DNA from: Chara braunii
Taxonomy: Eukaryota; Streptophyta; Charophyceae; Charales; Characeae
DNA: 64,000 bases
Assembly (NCBI GenBank): GCA_003427395.1
Contig: BFEA01000046.1
Location: 2,722,280 to 2,786,279, forward strand
Reading direction: 5' to 3'
The notes below the pieces were generated by a model. The model was not told where the DNA came from and did not search any database. It worked only from the letters and a program-made list of their open reading frames with translations. Of this stretch, positions 57,612 to 64,000 are shown one piece after another; position 1 is the first letter of the stretch; each line of letters starts with the position of its first letter. The position numbers were made by a program, and so were the translations under genes.

Positions 57612-58560
57612 CTGGGAGGTCCCCATAAGTTTGGGGAAGCCGAGCGCTTTGTTTATTTTTGGGTTGTGTGGAGCCTCAGGCCGCTTTATATGTTTAGGTA
57701 GCCTGAAGCTCGGGAGGCTGGGATGTCCCCATAAGTTTGGGTATCCCCAAACTTATGGGGACATCCAGTGCAGTGAACTGTATGGAGAGTCAGGACGCTC
57801 TATAACTTTAGGTGACCTGACTGCTCTGATTTGTGAGGGTTTGACTGTGAACGACTTTCAGGGACCCAAGGCGCTCTATAAGTTTAGGTATTTTGGGTTG
57901 CCCTGTTTTATTTGGGGTTTTCTCAGTTTCGTTGGTTATGAACGAGGAGGTCTGAACCGCTCTATAAGTTCGGGTGGTTCGGCTCCTCTCGTGTTTTGTT
58001 CTGAGGGGGTAATTTTGGCAGGGGACAGACCGCTCTATAAGTTTAGGTAGCCTGGCCTATTGCCTCACACAGATTGGATCAGAGAGAAACGAACGTGGCA
58101 GGGGACCATATATGTTCCATAAGATTGGATGGTCTGGCCCAATGCCTCGCACATGCTGGAACCCGAGAGGTTACAATTTGGCTATACTTTATTATTATTT
58201 TATCTACGAACAGGCTAGTCAGGCACGGGTTCCATAAGATTGGATGGCCTGGCTATAGCTTATCATAAGTTGAAGAGAGTACAACTTAGAGTATAACTGA
58301 AGGTAACCTGGACCGACTGAGCATTGTTTCTAAGATGAATGACTCAGTCCTACGCCTCTTTGAAAACTAAGTTCAGAGAGGTATATATAACTTGGGTATT
58401 AAATAGTTCAGGGCGACTAAGCATTGTTTCTAAGATGAATGGCTTAGTCATATGCCCAAAGGAAGAGAAAAATAGTTGTGCAGCCTGTTCGTGTATACTT
58501 GATGGTTGAGTCAGGCATGTTCCATAAGATTGGACGGTCTGGCTTTATGCCTTATGTAAG
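57612..58560. repeat. stem-loop array, plus-strand copy 1
   Basis: About twelve hairpins with CTCTATAAGTTTAGGT-, TTCCATAAGATTGGAT- or TTTCTAAGATGAAT-type loops. Stems include TCAGGC/GCCTGA (57676-57706), AGTCAGG/CCTGACT (57788-57822), CTGAACC/GGTTCGG (57952-57982), TAGTCAGGC/GCCTGGCTA (58216-58255), GACTGAG/CTCAGTC (58315-58349) and GACTAAG/CTTAGTC (58415-58449). A perfect 21-bp inverted repeat occupies 57721-57766. Confidence 0.9.
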
Positions 58561-60069
58561 CAGGTTATAAAGGGGTAAATCATTGAAAGATTATGAACTA
58601 TTGTTTGCTTAGGTTGACTTGGGGATGGTAAGAGTACTTACCTTTGTGGTTTGGCCTGCGTGTGACTGAGTGAGGCTACTACTTGGTTTGAGTTTCAGTT
58701 GGATAGGTAGTTGCTTTAGTCGCTCGCTACGTGCTAGAGCCATAGGAGTTAGTTTCAATTTCTGCATTTTTTTAGCTTAGTTTTTTACTTGGATCAATTT
58801 TCGCATTTTCTGGGATCTTTTGTTATACTTGGTATTGTATAAATTTTGGTACGGTACTTTCTCTACGGGAAGCGCTGCCGAAATTTTTACAAATCCAAGG
58901 AGTTGCTGCCAAAATCTTTGCTAATTCAGGGAGTTAAACAAAATTGGACTTTGGAAACTCAAAGGCTATTTCTGTTTTGATATTCGGGCTGATATAAATT
59001 TTGAAAAGACACTTTTCCTACGGGAAGCGCTGCCGAAATTTTCTTAGTTTAAAGGAGATAGACTATATTTTGACAGGTGGCGACTCTGGCGATCCACTCT
59101 GTATATGGGAGACTATGCTAGGGTGTGCCTTTGCTTTGGGCACTGCTTAAAGGTAGATTCAGGCTTAGTTAACTAAGAGGATTTGAGTGAGAATGTGTTA
59201 TAAAGTTGTAGTCTCCATACACTTATGATTTCAGCTTGGGGATTGGCCTGTCATGTGTTACAGGTCCTCTTGGTCGTTTGATTCAGGATTGAGACTAGTT
59301 TCATCTTGGTCCTACAAGGATCACATTCTGTTATCACTGATAACAGGTCGGTTGCCGATTCGTCGGTTTACGATTCAACTCCAATTCACTCCTGCCACTC
59401 AACCTAAAGGCTTTAGCCTTGTGATTTGAACTGTTTTGTTGTCTTTTCACCTGGATTTTATTGAATGGCCATCCAACAAGAGTACTGAGTATTTATTTAA
59501 GAGTTGCACGAGTGAGGCTTGTATGGCTAGGGCGAGGGGTATGAGTGCAAAAAATGTTTGAAGTTGACTCCGTGTAGTACGTGCGCTTGTGTTGGACTTT
59601 TGATGTGATTGTAGGTATGTTTGTGGTTCAGACTCTGGATGTAACTGTCTGCGATTACATACATATATGGCTGAGAGGAGCCCCACTGTGACTGTGAGAA
59701 GTGATCGTCCTGTATAATTAACCCTTATATATTATAAGTGCCCTGAGTGTTTGAGAGGCGACTGTGATTGTGCATAAGGGTTAACTAGATTGTGTCCTGA
59801 GAGAAGGGGGGTTCCCTTTTCACCCTTGCTTTTTAGAGTTTGTGTGGTTGGACGTTATAGTATGTGGCAGCCGTCAAAGTCAAACCCCTTGACTTCCGCC
59901 CAGGCCTGGAGTAGGTCTCATCTCCAGGGCAGTAAGAAGCGGATGCCACCACAGGTATGGACCTGTGTACCACCCACTCGGCACATGGTGCAGAAGAGGG
60001 TGTGTGGTGCTCAACCGCGCATGGCAGTTGTCCAGCGTCGAGAGATTAACCCTCAAGGCGCGTGTCAGT

Positions 60070-60085
60070 CGACACTTGAGTGTCG
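60070..60085. repeat. conserved tail hairpin of the F3 module
   Basis: CGACAC-TTGA-GTGTCG, as at 63818-63833 and, with another loop, 13293-13308. Confidence 0.85.
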
Positions 60086-60701
60086 AACGCCACCCTCGAG
60101 ACTAACGAGGACCGGGTGAGTATGGGTACTACATAGTACGCCGTCATTGCGACCACTTGCATCCATTTGCATTGCGAGTCGATATGAGTTAGCCCTGCGT
60201 CCGCGCGGTTTTATATCAAGTTTCGCGCGCGACGCCTATCCGATTTCTGCGTCGAAAAGTTATGGGACGGCTACTGAAGGGACTAGGAGTGTTGTCGCGT
60301 TATTTGATGTGTGTGTGCGTGTGTTTTATTTTTGTGTCGTAAAGTGGTGTGCGCGTGGTGTGTGGGATGCGTCCTAGTCGACCGACGACGAGCCGCGCTT
60401 AGGACTTCAGCCCCCCAAGATGTCGGTTCGCGTGCGGGCCCGATAGGCGTATTACCGCTCGTACCCCCTATGCTACAGCAAACGAGAAATGCCCTCGGCT
60501 GGTCCACCTTTGCGATTGCAACAGATTAGCTTTCGTACTGTGAACTGGTAGCTCGGCGGGGATACACCAACCGAAGGGAGGTGACAGCTCCCGTAAGGTG
60601 GAGGTAAGTTGTGCCTCGCGTAGGCCCTATCCTGTCGTAGGGGCTCGCGAGAGGTATGGCTGGCGCACTCGGCCGGAGCGGCCTAAGGAAGCTCCATTTG
60701 T

Positions 60702-60796
60702 GTGTTCGCGGCAAGGTTGGTCCAACTCCTGCGTGACGCGGCCGAGAGGGTCCCGCGTCGCTATGTGCGGTGCCAGACCGATGCGATCGACAACGG
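60702..60796 (+). CDS. reading-frame fragment matching 12508-12657
   Basis: GCAAGGTTGGTCCAACTC reads ARLVQLLRDAAERV and continues to CQTDAIDN. The protein pattern is conserved with the inverted copy despite many base changes. The ATG is lost, and the next F3 start cuts it off at 60797. Confidence 0.35.
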
Positions 60797-63700
60797 TGTG
60801 ATTTGTGGGTGTGATCAACTTATGCAAGGGGGTTACCGCTACAATTGGAAGGATCATTAGGGAGTCAATAGTCAATAGTTTGACTTCGGTTGACCAACAC
60901 TTGCGCATGTTGGCCATTATTGCGGGACCCTCATGAGACTAAGAATTACAAGGCCATCTCCTGCGAGTTGAGTCAGTCCCACTCCTGTATCTCGAGAGTC
61001 TCAAACCTCTTATCTTCTGGCCTTCTTACTCTCAGTCTAATCCTACTCAGAGAGGAAGGCGGCAGGCAGGATTGCAACTCATAGGACCGCATCAAGACTC
61101 TGTGGGGAGTCAACCCACCGATTGTGGGAGCTCTGCCGGAACTCAGGAGGAGTTTTGGAGGCAGGGAACTGAGACGTAAAGGTTTCGTCTTCCCTCTATA
61201 AACGCAGTACAGCCCCTACTTGTATTCATTACTATGTTTGACTGAGTATGTTCCCTGTCTCCCTATTTTGACTTTCAGTTTGGCCTTTAGGACACAATCC
61301 AGACTAAGTTAAGGAATGATTGTGCAAAGTCTGTTTCAGTTTTATTTTGACTGAAAGAAGATTGTGGGATTGCATCTGGGGGAAAGGTGGAAGGAAGGCA
61401 ATATTGCATGTTTGACTTGGTTCACCAAAGGCTAGGAGAGTCTCCAGAAGTTTAGAGGGCTCAGTGCTGTGTTTATTTTGGATTGTTTGGAGCATCAGAC
61501 CATTTTATAAGTTTGGGTTGTCTGATTGCTCTGGAGGCTGGGAAGTCCCCATAAGATTGGGGAGACCCAGTGTTGTAAAATTGCATGGAGAGTCGGACCA
61601 TTTTATAAGTTTAGATGGTTTGGTTGCTCTGACTTGCGAGGGCCGACTATAGTTGATCTTTTAGGAATCAGGCATTGTCCCATAAGTTTAGGTGGTTTGG
61701 TTGCCTTGTTTATTTTGGGTTTTTTCTGTTTCCTTTGGTTCTGAACGAGGAGGTTTGAGCATGTCTCATAAGTTTGGGTGACTCAACCTCTTCCTTCTTT
61801 GACTTTTAGAGAAATGAATCAGGCTGAGGACAAAGACATGTTCCATAAGTGTTGGTGGTCTTGGTCCAACGCCCCACACATGCTGAAACCAGAAGGTTAT
61901 AATTTGGTTAATTTTATTACTATTCTATCTATGGACAGGTTAGTCATACATGGTCCCATAAGTTTGGGTGGTCTGACTATAGCTTATCACCAACTGAAGA
62001 GAGTACTAATTAAGAATAAATTTGGGATGATCGGTTAAGATGATCGGTTAAGTTATATGCTACATCAAAAGACTAAGTGCAGACAAGTATATAAAGTTGG
62101 GATATTTAAACAATCCAGGGTGACTAGGGTGGTCTAGTCATATGCCTAAAGAATAGAAAAATTGTTGTACCCTGTGTTTGTGTATACTCCATCACAGAGC
62201 TAGACATGTTCCATAAGTTCGGGTGGTCTAGTTTTATTTCTTGTGTAAGCTGGGTATAAAGGTGTAAATTATTGAAAGACTACGAACTATCGTTTGATAA
62301 GGTTAACTCGGGCTGGTGAGAGTACTCAACTTTGTGGCTTGGTTTTATGTGTGGCTGAGTGAAATCACTACTTCGTCTGAGTTCAGATTGACAGGTAGTT
62401 GCTTTAGTTGCTCGCCACGTGCTATAACGATAGAAGTTAGTTCAATTTCTGCATTTTCCTGAGCTAACTTAATTTTACTTAGATCAATTCTCGCATTTTC
62501 TGGGATCTTTTATTATACTTGGCTTTGTATAAATTTTGGTAAGCTACTTCCTCTACGGGAAGTGTTGCCGAAATTTCTGCAAATCCAAGGAGTTTGTCAA
62601 ATTTTAACTTTTCAAAGTTCAACTTGTCTAAAGTTCATATATGACTTAGTAAAAATCTGGAAAGTCTCCTTTTCTAAAGGGAGTGCTGCCAAAATTTTTG
62701 GTAATTTAGGGAGTTAGACAAAATTTGACTTTGAAAGGTTGAATATTATTTCTGTTTTCAGACTGATATAAATTCTGGAAAGACACTTTTCCTACGGGAA
62801 ACGCTGCCGTAATTTTCTTAGTTTAGAGGAGATAAATTACATTATGACAGGTGGTGATTCTGATAACCCACTCTATATGGGGGATATTTTGTCATAGGTC
62901 TACCTTTCTTTAGCCACCGCCTTAGAGGTAGACCTAGGCTTGGTTATTAGGAGAGTCTTGAGTAAGAATGTGTCATGGGAATTTGATCTCCATAGTTTGA
63001 CGATTTAGCTTGGACGTTGACCAGTCGTATGATACATGTCTTCTTTGGACATTCGATCCAGGATTTGGACTAGTTTCAGTCTGATCTCACGAGGATCATC
63101 TTCTGTTATCACTGATAACAAGTCGGTTGGTTGATCGCCGACTTGTCGGCTCACCACACAACTTTGCTTATACATGTGCCTCAACTTGGTTGCCTTAGCC
63201 CTGAGATTTGATATGTTTCCTTGAAAGTTTTAACCGGACTTCTTTTAAATGGCCATTATAAAGAATTTATTAGGTTTATGGAAAGTTGAACTATGACTCG
63301 GGCTTGAGTGTGTGAGGCATGGTGTGAGTTACAGGCAAAAGTAAAGTTGACCACATTAGTGTATGACAATGTGGCTATTGTGTGTGTCTGTGTTTTATGC
63401 AGGTTAGTATTTAGGAGCTTGGTTTATGGGCCATACTTTGGAGGCAGTGAGAATGACAACAATGTATCGCACAATCTGCATACCTGATGGATTTATGTTT
63501 TCCCCTTCTTTTGTTGTTATCTCGAGTCCTGATTTGATATATGAGGGTTTGGGTGTTTGTTTATTGATTGATTTTGCTTGTTAATTTTTATAGTTGGACG
63601 TTGTAGTCCGTGGTAGCCGTCAAAGTCAAACCCCTTGACTTCTTCCCTGACCCTGGATGATGGAGTCGGTCTTCAGGGTAATAAGAGACGATTGTCACCA

Positions 63701-64000
63701 CAGGTATGAACCTGTGTACCACCCACTCTTCGCAGGATGCAGAAGAGGGTGTGGTGTTCAACCACACTTGGCGGTTGTCCAGCGTCGAGAGATTAATCCC
63801 TCAAGGCGTGTGTCAGCCGACACTTGAGTGTCGAATGCGACCCTCAGGATTAACGAGGACCGCATGAGTATGGGTACTACATAGTATGTCATCATGACGA
63901 CCCCTCGCGTAAGCTAGCATTGCGAGTCGATATTAGTTAGCCCTGCATCCGCTCGGTTTTATACGAAGTCTCGCGAGCATCGCCTATCCGATCTCCGCAT
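60797..64000 (+). mobile_element. F3 hairpin-array module, plus-strand copy 2 (runs off the window)
   Basis: Starts TGTGATTTGTGGGTGTGATC directly after copy 1, as at 41482. It has TATAAA at 61197, the array at 61440-62240, the GATAACAAGTCGGTTGG block at 63114 and the tail from 63600. The stretch 63699-63716 is a perfect CACAGGT-atga-ACCTGTG hairpin. The end lies beyond the window. Confidence 0.8.
61440..62240. repeat. stem-loop array, plus-strand copy 2
   Basis: About ten hairpins with a CATAAGTTTGGGTG-type loop. Stems include ATCAGAC/GTCTGAT (61494-61526), GAGGTTTGAG/CTCAACCTC with one bulge (61750-61790), GGACAAAGAC/GTCTTGGTCC with one mismatch (61828-61867), and AGTCGGACC/GGTTTGGTT, which pairs only if G-U is allowed. 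One unit near 62110 has lost its loop but keeps GACTA/CTAGTC. Confidence 0.88.

Larger units (their letters stand above)
57086..60796 (+). mobile_element. F3 hairpin-array module, plus-strand copy 1
   Basis: Full-length copy: the GGGCCCTCAAGCGACTGAAG start, the GGCGGCAGGCAGGATTGCAA block, TATAAA at 57363, the stem-loop array (57612-58560), the GATAACAGGTCGGTTGCCGA block at 59343, the GTCAAAGTCAAACCCCTTGA tail at 59874, and the LVQLLRDAAERV frame at 60702. No gene is recognised inside. Confidence 0.8.

Overview
This looks like nuclear DNA from a large, repeat-rich plant-lineage genome. There is no dense gene packing. It contains Ty3/gypsy and LINE remnants, spliced coding regions with short degenerate introns, microsatellites, N gaps and an assembly adapter scar. 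The RT wording (SLVDLYPGYDQF, RPMTAMHTPRGLI) and a DUF7869-type gene are features I associate with charophyte algae, Chara in particular. That assignment is from memory and is moderate, not proven. I see no clearly intact host gene.

Layout. 1-360: microsatellites. 1436-3958 (+): a decayed coding region of a retroelement-like protein. 3961-6800: an LTR-like unit opening with TGT and a near-perfect palindrome. 6805-7244 (-): LINE reverse-transcriptase remnant. 8556-12391 (-): a three-exon DUF7869 gene broken by three nonsense codons. 12570-19705 (-): a long repeat unit containing a hairpin array, and the inverted counterpart of about 53323-60796. 20-25 kb: LTR fragments, minisatellites and a sequencing-adapter scar. 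25.1-33.5 kb (+): a decayed Ty3/gypsy element (PBS, gag with repeated small domains, zinc knuckle, protease, RT). Its RNase H and integrase lie on the opposite strand at 33697-35757. 38.2-42.5, 45.7-47.3 and 51.7-53.3 kb: copies of a second LTR-like unit. One copy is split by a clean 4400-bp TG...CA insertion flanked by CCGG. 43.1-44.25 kb: a second gag pseudogene. 53.3-64 kb: two consecutive copies of the long hairpin-array unit.

The most unusual structure is in the long repeat unit. Each copy carries about ten consecutive stem-loops. The loop sequence is nearly constant within a copy, while the stem arms differ from hairpin to hairpin and still pair, including by G-U. The array lies downstream of a TATA-like box in the plus-strand copies, so it may be a transcribed leader. 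In the inverted copy the unit runs directly into the DUF7869 gene, which suggests they could belong to one mobile unit (inference).

Most coding remnants are decayed. Visible lesions are largely TGA stops and C-to-T or G-to-A changes, as expected of old methylated transposons. Single reading frames in the GC-rich repeat units are not treated as genes.
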